Positions 51,616 to 60,633 are shown, numbered from the stretch's first letter. The stretch is DNA of 64,000 bases from Paeniglutamicibacter kerguelensis (GCF_017876535.1 NZ_JAGIOF010000001.1:3658001-3722000); one strand, 5' to 3'. Program-made: numbers and translations. The notes: generated by a model not told the origin, from the letters alone.

Positions 51616-52557
51616 ATGCAGGGAGTGCTCCAGGGATTCACGATAGTCCTGATACTGATCGGCATCGGATTGGCCACCGCGCGCTTCCTGCCGCGCAAGC
51701 GCGAGAGCATTGCCACCGGGTTGACCCCGCTGATCTACTACATCACCAATCCGGCCCTGATGTTCACGCTGCTGGCGGATACGGACCTGCGCTCCGTGAT
51801 CGGCGTGTACACGCCGATAGCACTCATCACCGCGGCATTGACGGGATCGCTTTATGCGGTGTCCGCCAAGCTGTTGTTCAAGGTGCCCACGGCCCGGCTT
51901 CCGGGTGCGGCCATGGCCACCAGCTACGTCAATGCCGGCAACATCGGCGTGCCGTTGGCGCTTTACGCCGTGGGCAACACCAACCCCGTGGTGTCCGTAC
52001 TCATTGCCCAGCTCTTGGTGATCGCACCGATCTACCTGTGTTTCTTCGCGTTGGCGGCCCGGGCTACGGGCAGCGGGCAAAAAGATGCCCCGTTGGGCAA
52101 GACGATCCTTCGCTCGATCGCCAATCCGGTCACCATCGCCACGTTTGTGGGCGCCGTCTTCGCGGGCTTGGACATCCACCTGCCGGAGGTCATCCACATA
52201 CCGATTGAGATGCTGGGCCAGGCGTCGATCCCGCTGCTGTTGATGGCGTTCGGAATGTCCCTCTTTGGGCAGCGCCCCCTGGCCGAGAAATCGCTGCGCG
52301 GCGAGGTGTTGCTGGCTTCCGCCTTCAAGATGCTCTTCATGCCGCTGGTGGCCTGGGTGTTCGCGGCCTTCGTCTTCGGTTTGCAGGGGACGGCCCTTCT
52401 CGGAGTGGTGATCATGGCGGCTCTTCCCACGGCACAGAACGTGCTCCTCTTTTCACAGCAATTCCGGCTGGAAACGGCCGTGCCCCGTGAAGTGATCCTG
52501 TCCAGCACCCTACTGGCGATCCCCGTGACGCTTTTGATTACATTTTTCCTGGGCTGA
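51616..52557 (+). CDS. AEC family permease (auxin efflux carrier type)
   Basis: A 313-residue membrane protein with about ten helices in two inverted halves. Typical AEC features are the early IGIGLATARFLPRKRE (about residues 15-30), SYVNAGNIGVPLAL (about 104-117) with the conserved Asn-Gly pair, and MAALPTAQNVLLFSQQF (about 274-290) near the C-terminus. AEC proteins transport malate, malonate, auxin and similar acids. Start at 51616 has GGGAAGG upstream; the frame to 51556 is an extension. It sits between the gud operon and a LysR gene and may export or import an acid of the pathway. Confidence 0.88.
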   Translation: MQGVLQGFTIVLILIGIGLATARFLPRKRESIATGLTPLIYYITNPALMFTLLADTDLRSVIGVYTPIALITAALTGSLYAVSAKLLFKVPTARLPGAAMATSYVNAGNIGVPLALYAVGNTNPVVSVLIAQLLVIAPIYLCFFALAARATGSGQKDAPLGKTILRSIANPVTIATFVGAVFAGLDIHLPEVIHIPIEMLGQASIPLLLMAFGMSLFGQRPLAEKSLRGEVLLASAFKMLFMPLVAWVFAAFVFGLQGTALLGVVIMAALPTAQNVLLFSQQFRLETAVPREVILSSTLLAIPVTLLITFFLG

Positions 52558-52597
52558 GCCGCGGCCAAACGCGAAGATGGGGCCGATGTCCCACTCG

Positions 52598-53536
52598 CTA
52601 CTTCCGGGAAGAAACCGGCTGGTGGTCCTCGGTGTCCAGGTCGATCGACTCAAGGAAGATCTTCCGCAGCATCTCGGCAGCGGGATTCGCGGACGCCTCG
52701 TCCCAGGCCAGGTACATGTCCGAGTGGTTCAGGTCCGATAGCCCGGTGGGCCCGGTGATTTCCTCGAAGACCACGCCGCGCGGGGCAAATTCCATGGCTG
52801 TTGCCGGAACCAGGGTAACCCCGAGGCCGGCGGCAACGAGCGCCAGGAGCGCAGGAATCTGGCTGGCTATCTGGGCGATCTCGGGCCTGGCACCCACCGA
52901 GTCGAAGAGCCGCAGCACGAGGTCGTAGAAGTACCGGGCCTCCCCCGTCGAATACATCATCAGTGGCAAGCCGGCAATTTCCTTGATGAAAACTCCCTTG
53001 CCCGTGGCCAAGTCGTGGCCCTGCGGAAGCCCGACAATCAAACGGTCCTTCTTGATGAGCTGGGTCTGCACTCCGGCACGCGTGACGATGGGGCGCAGCA
53101 GCCCCATGTCGATCGAGCCCTTGCTCAGCGCGTCCAGCTGCTCAACCGAAACCGCCTCTCGCAGCACCAGGGTGACGTGCGGCAGGTGCTTTGAGGCCTG
53201 GGCCAGCAGTTGCGGCAGCACGGCCTGCCCGGCGACCGCAGTATAGCCGATCACCACGGTTCCGGCGTCCCCCGTGGCCACCCGGGAAACCTCGAGGCTT
53301 GTCTTGGCGCTCAGGTCCAGGATGCGGCGTGCACTGGGCAACAGGACCTGGCCGGCAGCGGTAAGTTCCACCCGCCGGGAATTGCGCACGAACAGCTGCG
53401 CCTGGAGCTCGCGTTCCAAAAGCTGGATCTGCCGACTCAACGGGGGCTGGGTCATGTTCAACCGTTCCGCGGCCGCCCCGAAGTGCAGCTCCTCGGCCAC
53501 GGCAACAAAGGATTCGAGCTGGATCAGCGAAAACAT
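52598..53536 (-). CDS. LysR family regulator (second)
   Basis: A 312-residue LysR-type regulator, paralogous in its HTH to the one at 46460 (FVAVAEELHFGAAAERLNMT, QPPLSRQIQLLE). The effector domain spans about residues 88-295. ATG at 53536 has AAGGAGTG upstream. It is divergent from the glucarate-dehydratase-like gene at 53639; the repeat ATTCA-N5-TGAAT right at its start codon and the shared promoter core show that it probably controls that operon and itself. The changed box bases imply a different specificity from its paralogue. Confidence 0.9.
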   Translation of the reverse strand: MFSLIQLESFVAVAEELHFGAAAERLNMTQPPLSRQIQLLERELQAQLFVRNSRRVELTAAGQVLLPSARRILDLSAKTSLEVSRVATGDAGTVVIGYTAVAGQAVLPQLLAQASKHLPHVTLVLREAVSVEQLDALSKGSIDMGLLRPIVTRAGVQTQLIKKDRLIVGLPQGHDLATGKGVFIKEIAGLPLMMYSTGEARYFYDLVLRLFDSVGARPEIAQIASQIPALLALVAAGLGVTLVPATAMEFAPRGVVFEEITGPTGLSDLNHSDMYLAWDEASANPAAEMLRKIFLESIDLDTEDHQPVSSRK

Positions 53537-53538
53537 CA

Positions 53539-53553
53539 ATTCACTCCTTGAAT
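53539..53553 (+). promoter_or_regulatory. LysR-type box, variant sequence
   Basis: ATTCA-CTCCT-TGAAT, perfect inverted repeat with the T-N11-A LysR form, ending exactly 20 nt before TTGGAC at 53574. Same position as the ATACC-N5-GGTAT boxes but with different arm bases. It overlaps the leader and ribosome site of the divergent lysR gene. Confidence 0.65.
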
Positions 53554-53573
53554 GATTGGTTGCCTTTTTTGGC

Positions 53574-53604
53574 TTGGACATGCATCAATGCAGCCTCTTA
53601 GGGT
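53574..53604 (+). promoter_or_regulatory. Predicted LysR-controlled promoter of the second dehydratase operon
   Basis: TTGGAC (53574-53579), 19-nt spacer starting ATGCATC, TAGGGT (53599-53604), 34 nt before the ATG at 53639. Confidence 0.65.
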
Positions 53605-53638
53605 GAGTCTAACCACGCAACTGATACGGAGTCCCTTC

Positions 53639-54967
53639 ATGTCGGAACTTGAACTAGACCTCTTGCCCACCGTCTCAAACGACCCGGCAACGGCAACGAA
53701 TCGATGCCTCATTACCGAGGTGAGCATTACGCCGGTGGCCTTCGCGGATCCTCCGTTGCTGAATTCCGTGGGGGTGCACGAGCCCTTCGCCTTGCGGGCA
53801 ATCGTGGTGGTCCGTACCGAGGACGGCCTATACGGACTGGGGGAAACCTACGGCGATGAGGCGCACCTGGTCCGGCTGAATCGCGCCGGCGCCCTGCTCG
53901 TGGGGGCCGACGCCTTCAACCTCAACCAAGTTTCCTCCCTCGTAGCCGCGTCGCTGGCCGACGACGCCGGCGTCGGCGGGCACGGCACCGGCGGCATGGT
54001 CACCACCACCTCATTGGAGGACCGCGTCCTGTCCGCCTTCGATGTTGCCTGCCTCGACATCCAGGGCAAGGCCCTCGGCGTGCCGGTCAGCACCCTGCTC
54101 GGCGGCGCGGTCCGCGATGAGGTGGCCTTCAGCGGATACCTGTTCTACAAGTGGGCGGGGCACCCGGGCCATGCAGACGACTCCTGGGGAGCTGCCCTGG
54201 ATCCCGCGGGAATCGTGGCCCAGGCCCGCAAGATAGTCGACGAGTACGGCTTCACCGCGCTGAAGCTCAAGGGCGGGGTCTTCGAACCGGAGATCGAAGC
54301 CGCCACGATCGAAGCCCTGCGCGAGGCATTCCCCGACATGCCGTTGCGCATAGACCCCAACGGCGTGTGGACAGTGGACACCGCTATCAAGGTCGGCCAG
54401 CGACTGGAGCCGGTGTTGGAGTACCTCGAGGACCCATGCCTGTCCATTGAAGACAACGCCGCGGTGCGCGCCGCCGTCAAGCTGCCCATCGCCACCAACA
54501 TGTGCGTCGTGTCCTTCAACGACGTACCGCCGGCCATCGCGGCGGGCGCCGTGGACGTCGTCCTGTCGGACCACCACTTTTGGGGCGGGCTCAGGCGCTC
54601 GCAAACCCTGGCCGGCATCGCGGAGACCTTCAAGCTCGGCCTGTCCATGCACTCGAATTCGCACCTTGGCATCAGTTTCGCCGCGATGATCCAGTTGGCC
54701 GCGGCCACCAAGAACATCGACTACGCCTGCGACACCCACTGGCCCTGGAAGCTGGCTAGCGATGATGTCATCGTTCCCAGTGCATTGGAAATCCGCGGGG
54801 GCTCCGTCAAGGTCCCGACGGCACCGGGCCTGGGAATCGAACTCGACGAAGAGGCCCTGGCCCGGATGCACCAGCAGTATCTAGATTGCGGGCTGACAAA
54901 GCGCGACGACACCGGATATATGCAGAGCATCCACCCGGAATTCCGGCTCGCAACCCCGCGCTGGTGA
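53639..54967 (+). CDS. Glucarate dehydratase-like enolase superfamily protein
   Basis: A 442-residue enolase-superfamily enzyme of the glucarate dehydratase subgroup. Active-site pattern: ALKLKGG (about residues 210-216, KxK), DPNGVW (about 240), EDPCL (about 265), TNMCVV (about 289) and HSNSHLGIS (about 340). It differs clearly from the gudD product at 50142 in the N-terminal capping domain that sets specificity (FADPPLLNSVGVHEPFALRA instead of the [13 protein letters not shown] type), so the substrate may not be glucarate. ATG 53639 has ACGGAG upstream; the extension to 53552 overlaps the promoter. Transcribed with the dehydrogenase at 54973. Confidence 0.85.
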   Translation: MSELELDLLPTVSNDPATATNRCLITEVSITPVAFADPPLLNSVGVHEPFALRAIVVVRTEDGLYGLGETYGDEAHLVRLNRAGALLVGADAFNLNQVSSLVAASLADDAGVGGHGTGGMVTTTSLEDRVLSAFDVACLDIQGKALGVPVSTLLGGAVRDEVAFSGYLFYKWAGHPGHADDSWGAALDPAGIVAQARKIVDEYGFTALKLKGGVFEPEIEAATIEALREAFPDMPLRIDPNGVWTVDTAIKVGQRLEPVLEYLEDPCLSIEDNAAVRAAVKLPIATNMCVVSFNDVPPAIAAGAVDVVLSDHHFWGGLRRSQTLAGIAETFKLGLSMHSNSHLGISFAAMIQLAAATKNIDYACDTHWPWKLASDDVIVPSALEIRGGSVKVPTAPGLGIELDEEALARMHQQYLDCGLTKRDDTGYMQSIHPEFRLATPRW

Positions 54968-54972
54968 CGGCA

Positions 54973-55944
54973 ATGCGCATTGTTGTCACCGACCCCATCA
55001 TCTCCGAGTTCGCGGACCTGCTGCGGAAAAAGGCCCCCGGCAACGACTGGGATTTCGTTGCTGGCATTTCCCCGGAAGCCCAATCCGGGGCTATTGCCCG
55101 TGCCGATGTCTTGCTGTGCGCGAAGCTCGCCTCCCGGGACGCCGCCGCATGCACCGCCAGGTTCGTGCACATCACCGGATCCGGCACCGACAGGGTTGCT
55201 GTGGATGACCTGCCCGCCGAGACAGTCGTTTCGCGGACCGCGCACCATGAGCGCTCGATCGCCGAACACATCCTGATGGCGGTGTTGGCACACCAGCGGC
55301 GACTGCCGGCCGTGAGCGAGCAGATGCGCTCAGGAGTGTGGCGCTCGGTGGCCACCGAAGCATCGACGCCCCTTCATCGCACGCTCGATGAACTCACGAT
55401 TGGGTTCGTGGGGCTCGGCGGCATCGGCACCGAAGCGGTTCGCCTGTGCACAAGCCTTGGCATGAAGGCCGTTGCCGTGCGCAGGAGCCCGGTGGCAGCG
55501 GAAGCACTGGGATCCAGCCTTGAGTGGGTGAAGTCCATGGACGCCTTGCCCGAATTTCTGGCGGTCAGCGACGTGGTGGTGCTTTGCCTGCCGCTCACCG
55601 AGGAAACCCGCGGCTTGATGGGAGCCATCCAATTCAGGCAGATGCGCAGCGACGCCCTGCTGGTCAACGTGTCCCGCGGCCCGATCATCGATGAAGACGC
55701 GCTTTATGCGGCACTCAAGGATGGACTCATTGGGGGCGCGGCCCTCGACGTGTGGTGGGATGCGCCGACCGGAACCGATGCACCGGAATCGGTGTCTCGT
55801 TTCGCAGCCATGCCAAACGTCATTGCCACCCCGCATCATTCCGGCCATGCCCGCCAGACATTCGTGCGTCGCGCCACGGAAATCGCGGAGAATATCAATG
55901 CGTTCAATGAGGGCGGCAGACTAAGCAATAGCATTCCGCGTTGA
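54973..55944 (+). CDS. 2-hydroxyacid dehydrogenase
   Basis: A 323-residue dehydrogenase: nucleotide-binding GFVGLGGIGTEAV (about residues 143-155), catalytic Arg in NVSRGPIIDEDALY (about 233-246), and His in TPHHSGHARQ (about 285-294). The usual Glu region reads DVWWDAPTGTDAP (about 258-270), where the Glu of the normal EP motif is not obvious; activity should be tested. Start at ATG 54973, 5 nt after the dehydratase stop; a GTG at 54964 forming a GTGA overlap is an equally plausible start. Co-transcribed with the dehydratase-like gene. Confidence 0.82.
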   Translation: MRIVVTDPIISEFADLLRKKAPGNDWDFVAGISPEAQSGAIARADVLLCAKLASRDAAACTARFVHITGSGTDRVAVDDLPAETVVSRTAHHERSIAEHILMAVLAHQRRLPAVSEQMRSGVWRSVATEASTPLHRTLDELTIGFVGLGGIGTEAVRLCTSLGMKAVAVRRSPVAAEALGSSLEWVKSMDALPEFLAVSDVVVLCLPLTEETRGLMGAIQFRQMRSDALLVNVSRGPIIDEDALYAALKDGLIGGAALDVWWDAPTGTDAPESVSRFAAMPNVIATPHHSGHARQTFVRRATEIAENINAFNEGGRLSNSIPR

Positions 55945-56082
55945 CGTGGCGGAAGTCCTTCGAATCGCGGAGTGTTTCCACGCGTAAAGACCTATTGACA
56001 ACCCTCGCGGCAGCAAAGCATCCTCAGGTTAGGTTCGACTCTCAAACCTGCCAATAGATTTTGATTCTTGGGGTGATTACAA

Positions 56083-56472
56083 GTGAATTTGGATTCTGAG
56101 ACCGCAAAAACACTCACAAATTTGCAATCAAAGCCGCAAAAACTCGACGCTAGTGGTTCTGCCAACGCGATTCGCTGGAGCCCCTACTACGAGACAAGAA
56201 AGCGACAATACGATGATTTATGCCGACAAATATGTCGTCTTCGCGTTGAATTGAACGGTTCGGGAGCCCCAGCTCAAGGAGATCCGCTTTTCAAAGAATT
56301 TGCCGCATTGACGCTACATGCCCGAGATTTTCTGGGGCACTACCGCGAAGTGCGCCCGAAATGGGCCAAAATAATCGTTGATGAAATGCAGGACTTACGC
56401 GTGAAGAAGACCTTGAAAAGACGACCGGAGGGAGGAAGCGCCTGGATGAGGCCTTCCGGGTTCCATAATTAG
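56083..56472 (+). CDS. Hypothetical protein in a low-GC segment
   Basis: A 129-residue protein that I do not recognise. It is rich in Lys/Arg, with a helical middle part (YETRKRQYDDLCRQICRLRV, about residues 36-55) and FAALTLHARDFLGHYREVR (about 73-91). Codon use is much poorer in G/C at third positions than in any neighbour (many AAA, AAT, TTT codons), and the flanks are also AT-rich, which suggests acquired DNA. GTG start with a GGGGTGA site about 7 nt upstream. It is isolated between a dehydrogenase and an FMN reductase. Could be a fragment of a longer mobile-element gene. Confidence 0.5.
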   Translation: MNLDSETAKTLTNLQSKPQKLDASGSANAIRWSPYYETRKRQYDDLCRQICRLRVELNGSGAPAQGDPLFKEFAALTLHARDFLGHYREVRPKWAKIIVDEMQDLRVKKTLKRRPEGGSAWMRPSGFHN

Positions 56473-56706
56473 CCGGAACTTCAAGGACGGACATAGCCGA
56501 TTTGGGTCGCCGCATAATGGGCCCATTATGACGGATCAGGGCATACAGGCGTCGGCGGTTTCAGGTTTGGTCATCACCTGGTTCAGAGTCATGGATTAGG
56601 CCCCGAAAATTAGACCATGCTGGGCGAAATACCAGAAAGATCAAGCAAGCACGAAGATTCATCAAAAACTCTGGACTGCGGCGTTCCGGAGTGCTGGACT
56701 GGCCCC
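56473..56706. other. AT-richer gap before the FMN reductase
   Basis: This 234-nt stretch has lower GC than the flanking operons, no credible gene, and one striking 18-bp palindrome at 56513-56530. It probably holds the promoter of the FMN reductase gene. Confidence 0.35.
56513..56530. promoter_or_regulatory. Perfect 18-bp palindrome
   Basis: CATAATGGGCCCATTATG, fully symmetric, in the gap between the orphan ORF and the FMN reductase gene (177 nt before its ATG). Its size suits an operator of a dimeric repressor, or a leftover of mobile DNA; no matching regulator gene is adjacent. Confidence 0.5.
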
Positions 56707-57315
56707 ATGTCTACCTACAACATCGGCTACTTCGTCGGTTCCTTGGCCACCGGCTCCATCAACCGCATCCTGTCCAAGGCGCTGATCAAGTTGGCGCCCG
56801 AATGCCTGCAATTCACCGAGATCCCCATCAAGGACCTCCCGTTGTACAGCTACGACTACGACGCCGACTTCCCGCCCGCGGGCCTGGCCCTCAAGAAGTC
56901 GATCGCCGAGTCCGACGGCCTGCTGTTCATCTCCCCCGAATACAACCGCTCCATTCCAGGCGCGCTGAAGAACGCCATCGACTGGGGTTCCCGCCCCTGG
57001 GGCACCAACTCCTTCGCCCGCAAGCCCACCGGAATCATCGGGGCCTCCGTGGGCGCCATCGGCACCGCGGTCATGCAATCCTCCATGCGCAGCGTGCTCA
57101 GCTTCCTGGACGCCCCGCAGCTGAACTCCCCCGAGGCCTACATCAACTTCAAACCGTCGGCCTTTGCGGAAGACGGCACCGTCAAAGACGAGTCGACCGC
57201 CGATTTCCTCACCCACTACATGTGCGAGTACGCGGCGTTCGTTCAGCGCGTCCTGGACGCCAACGCCGAGGGACACATCGGCGACCCGGATCCCGTGGCG
57301 AAGGTCGAAAAGTAA
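56707..57315 (+). CDS. NADPH-dependent FMN reductase
   Basis: A 202-residue flavodoxin-like reductase. FMN-phosphate loop GSLATGSINRILSKAL (about residues 11-26) and the isoalloxazine-contact motif SPEYNRSIPGALKNAIDW (about 78-95) are intact, matching the chromate/quinone reductase-like NAD(P)H:FMN group. The C-terminus is AAFVQRVLDANAEGHIGDPD plus ten residues. ATG at 56707 fits the family start STYNIGYFVGS; the frame back to 56617 is an extension. A degraded copy of its last 30 or so codons is found at 58599-58679. Confidence 0.9.
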   Translation: MSTYNIGYFVGSLATGSINRILSKALIKLAPECLQFTEIPIKDLPLYSYDYDADFPPAGLALKKSIAESDGLLFISPEYNRSIPGALKNAIDWGSRPWGTNSFARKPTGIIGASVGAIGTAVMQSSMRSVLSFLDAPQLNSPEAYINFKPSAFAEDGTVKDESTADFLTHYMCEYAAFVQRVLDANAEGHIGDPDPVAKVEK

Positions 57316-57374
57316 CTGCTGACCTTACGTATCGGATGCCGTAGTTCCTATTGTGAGCGGCAGTCGTAAATTGA

Positions 57375-57410
57375 CGTGGTGCCACGAATGCACTTTTTCG
57401 TGACACCACG
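57375..57410. terminator. Hairpin after the FMN reductase
   Basis: 14-bp stem with one mismatch (57375-57388 / 57397-57410) and an 8-nt loop, 60 nt after the reductase stop. No T-tract. Possible terminator. Confidence 0.5.
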
Positions 57411-57447
57411 GCCAACGTCCGGAAGCCGCAAGCCTGTACGTGGCTAG

Positions 57448-58398
<951 letters not shown>

Positions 58399-58598
58399 AT
58401 CAAGGGTTCTTCGGGGCACTGAGATCCGCAGGTGGCCATGAACGATCGTCACATCGCGGCCCACCACCGGATATCGTCACTGCGGAACTGATCGCGGACG
58501 TCTTTGGGCTGCGCTGCGCTTTCCGATCCAGTGACCGGAAGCCCAATGGTGGTGAGCCTGGCGAGCGGGGTCGGCCATATGGTCCATTGGGACAGGGT

Positions 58599-58679
58599 GG
58601 CGTTGGCGTCCATGACGCGTTGGACGAACGCCGAGGCGCACATCGGCGACCCGGACCCCGTCGTGAAGGACGGGAAGTA
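58599..58679 (+). pseudogene. Remnant of an FMN reductase 3' end with an internal inversion
   Basis: Bases 58627-58679 match the 3' end of the intact reductase gene (57262-57314) with only scattered mismatches, encoding NAEAHIGDPDPVVKDGK in place of NAEGHIGDPDPVAKVEK. The preceding 34 bp (58599-58632) match the corresponding 34 bp (57234-57267) only after reverse-complementing, with three mismatches in the 22-bp interior; on the minus strand it reads AFVQRVMDANA. The segment is bounded by GGCGTT/AACGCC in both copies. No homology is seen upstream of 58599, so this is a short relic. Confidence 0.75.
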
Positions 58680-58694
58680 TGCGCCCACACGACA

Positions 58695-58736
58695 GTGGCA
58701 CCGGTCCTGCAGATTTCACTGCAGAACCGGTGCCAC
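58695..58736. terminator. Strong hairpin between convergent units
   Basis: 18-bp stem with one mismatch (58695-58712 / 58719-58736) and a 6-nt loop ATTTCA, 23 nt beyond the end of the cupin gene on the minus strand. Likely terminator of the cupin-oxidase unit; no T-tract on either side. Confidence 0.7.
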
Positions 58737-58758
58737 CGTTCGTATGGGTCAGGCGAAA

Positions 58759-59178
58759 TTACGCGCCGGGAGCACTCGGGGTGACATAGACCTTGCGCAG
58801 GGTTTCGGTCACTGTCCAGATGGTTTTCATTCCCTCACTCAGTCGCATGAGCGTTCCGGGGAGCAGCTCAACGCTCTGCGCCGGCCGACCCTCAAAGGGC
58901 CCGATGATCACGGTTCCGCGGCCGGCCGTGACGACGAAGATTTCCTCGGCCTCGACATCGAACATGTTTCCGGTGCTCATTTCCCAAACGCCGAAGTCGA
59001 CCCCGGCCAGGGCGCCGAAACCGACCGACCCCGTGGTGGGAGCGTCGCCGCCGTCCTGCTCGGGCGCCACCGCCTCGTGCTCAAGTTCCAGCGCCGGGAC
59101 GTCGACCTTGCTGCCGCCGTGTAGGGCCTGCTGCTCGTCGTTGGCTGCTGTTTCCGTGGTTTCTGCTGTGTTGCTCAT
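58759..59178 (-). CDS. Cupin domain protein
   Basis: A 139-residue protein with an acidic N-terminus and one cupin fold (about residues 48-132). Core motifs are GVWEMSTGNMFDVEAEEIF (about 63-81) and GRGTVIIGPFEGRP (about 86-99), followed by LLPGTLMRL. The motif-1 histidines of metal-dependent cupins are not evident, so a binding or auxiliary role is as likely as catalysis; it resembles the DUF861/EutQ type. It overlaps the oxidase gene by 4 nt (ATGA) and probably acts with it. Confidence 0.8.
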   Translation of the reverse strand: MSNTAETTETAANDEQQALHGGSKVDVPALELEHEAVAPEQDGGDAPTTGSVGFGALAGVDFGVWEMSTGNMFDVEAEEIFVVTAGRGTVIIGPFEGRPAQSVELLPGTLMRLSEGMKTIWTVTETLRKVYVTPSAPGA

Positions 59179-60608
59179 GAATCGAATCCCATTCCCAGTG
59201 CGTCCATTGTTTTCAAGAAGAGCCCGCGTTTGCCTTGGTTGCGGTCTGCCCTGGCCAGTTCGCCGGTCATCATCTTGACGCCGACAAAGGCCACCGGTTC
59301 CGGAGGGAACGGGATCGGCTTTTTCTTCACCATCTGCAATTCGGTGCGCTGGGTCTTTTCCCCGGAGAGCAGGTCCAGCATCACGTTGGCGGCGAAGCGG
59401 GTTGCCCCGACGCCCAGCCCGGTGAACCCGGCGGTGTAGGCGACCCGTCCGTTGTGCGAGGTGTCGAAGAAGGCGAAGAACCTGCTGCAGGAGTCGATCG
59501 CCCCGCCCCAGGCATGGGTGAACTTCAGGCCCTCCAGCTGCGGGAAGGTGAAGTAGAAGTGCGTGACCAGCTTCCGGAAGGTCTCATGGTTCTGGTCGTA
59601 TTCCGGCTTCACCTTGCCGCCGAAGTAGTACTCCGCGTCGTAGCCGCCGAAGAGGATGCGGACGGCCCCGTTGGCGTCCCGGGTCTTGCGGTAGTAGTGG
59701 AAGCGGTTGTTCAGGTCGGCCAGGCCCTGCTTGTCTTCCCAGCCCAGGGTCGCGAACTGCTCATCGGTGAGCGGTTCGGTCATGATCGCGTAGTCGTAGA
59801 CCGGGATGGTGTGCAGCCGGTGGCGCTTGAGCAACGACGGGAAGACATTGGTGGCAAGTGCCACGCGCTGGGCCTTCACGCTGCCGGCGGTGGTGCTGAC
59901 CATGATGGTGTCCGGGGTGTCGTCGATGCCGGTGGCGTGGGTGTTCTCGAAGATCCGCACGCCCTTTTCCAGGCAGACCCGGCGCAGTCCCCACGCCAAC
60001 TTGGCGGGGTTGATCATCGCGGTGCCTTCCTTGTCCCAGAGTCCCGCGCGGTACACCGGCGACTTCACGCTTGCCTGCACCTCTTGGCGGTCCAGGAACT
60101 CCAGCTCGGGGTAGCGCTTTGCCTCGTCACGCAGCCACTGGACTTGATGGTCCTCGGTGGCAAGCTTAAGGACACCGGAGAAGGTGAACTCGCAGTCGAT
60201 GCCGTAGCGCTCGACGGCGTCGGCCAGTTCCCGCAGGTTTTCCAACCCGAGTTCGCGCAGCAGGTCGTTCTCCTCCGGCAGGTGCTGCCGGCCGTTGGAG
60301 TCGCCGTGCACCAGCGAGGCCTCGCAGAAACCGCCGTTGCGCCCGGAGGCCGCCCATCCCACGCGGTGGCTTTCGATCAACACCACCGAGCGTTCCGGGT
60401 CGCGTTCCTTGGCCATCAGCGCCGTCCACAGGCCGGAGTATCCGCCGCCGACCACCAGCAGGTCGGCTTCCGTCGAGCCTTCCAGGGCGGGTAGCGCCGC
60501 GGGACGGTCGGGATCGTCCAACCAATAGGGAACATGGCTGACGGCCCGCAGGGCGGCATCGATCAGCACATCGTCGTAGGCTTCGGCCACGTTTTCGTAG
60601 ATACTCAA
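59175..60608 (-). CDS. FAD-dependent amine oxidase (gamma-glutamylputrescine oxidase-like)
   Basis: A 477-residue flavoenzyme of the DAO family. The FAD-binding motif is ADLLVVGGGYSGLWTALMA (about residues 47-65), with ESHRVGWAASGRNGGFCEAS (about 78-97) as the second FAD contact, and a C-terminal FAD motif AYTAGFTGLGVGATRFAANV (about 392-411). The sequence resembles PuuB-type oxidases that convert gamma-glutamylputrescine to the aldehyde. TTG at 60608 is proposed as start (family-like length); the upstream frame to 60743 crosses a hairpin. With the permease and aldehyde dehydrogenase it forms an amine-catabolic set. Confidence 0.85.
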   Translation of the reverse strand: MSIYENVAEAYDDVLIDAALRAVSHVPYWLDDPDRPAALPALEGSTEADLLVVGGGYSGLWTALMAKERDPERSVVLIESHRVGWAASGRNGGFCEASLVHGDSNGRQHLPEENDLLRELGLENLRELADAVERYGIDCEFTFSGVLKLATEDHQVQWLRDEAKRYPELEFLDRQEVQASVKSPVYRAGLWDKEGTAMINPAKLAWGLRRVCLEKGVRIFENTHATGIDDTPDTIMVSTTAGSVKAQRVALATNVFPSLLKRHRLHTIPVYDYAIMTEPLTDEQFATLGWEDKQGLADLNNRFHYYRKTRDANGAVRILFGGYDAEYYFGGKVKPEYDQNHETFRKLVTHFYFTFPQLEGLKFTHAWGGAIDSCSRFFAFFDTSHNGRVAYTAGFTGLGVGATRFAANVMLDLLSGEKTQRTELQMVKKKPIPFPPEPVAFVGVKMMTGELARADRNQGKRGLFLKTMDALGMGFDS

Positions 60609-60633
60609 TTGTTTTCTTTCGTTTTCGATAACG

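Larger units (their letters stand above)
58399..58758. other. 360-nt gap carrying the relic and a hairpin
   Basis: Between the alpha/beta hydrolase and the converging cupin gene. Apart from the reductase relic (58599-58679) and the hairpin (58695-58736), nothing is recognised; open frames on both strands cross the relic and have no family resemblance. Confidence 0.4.
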
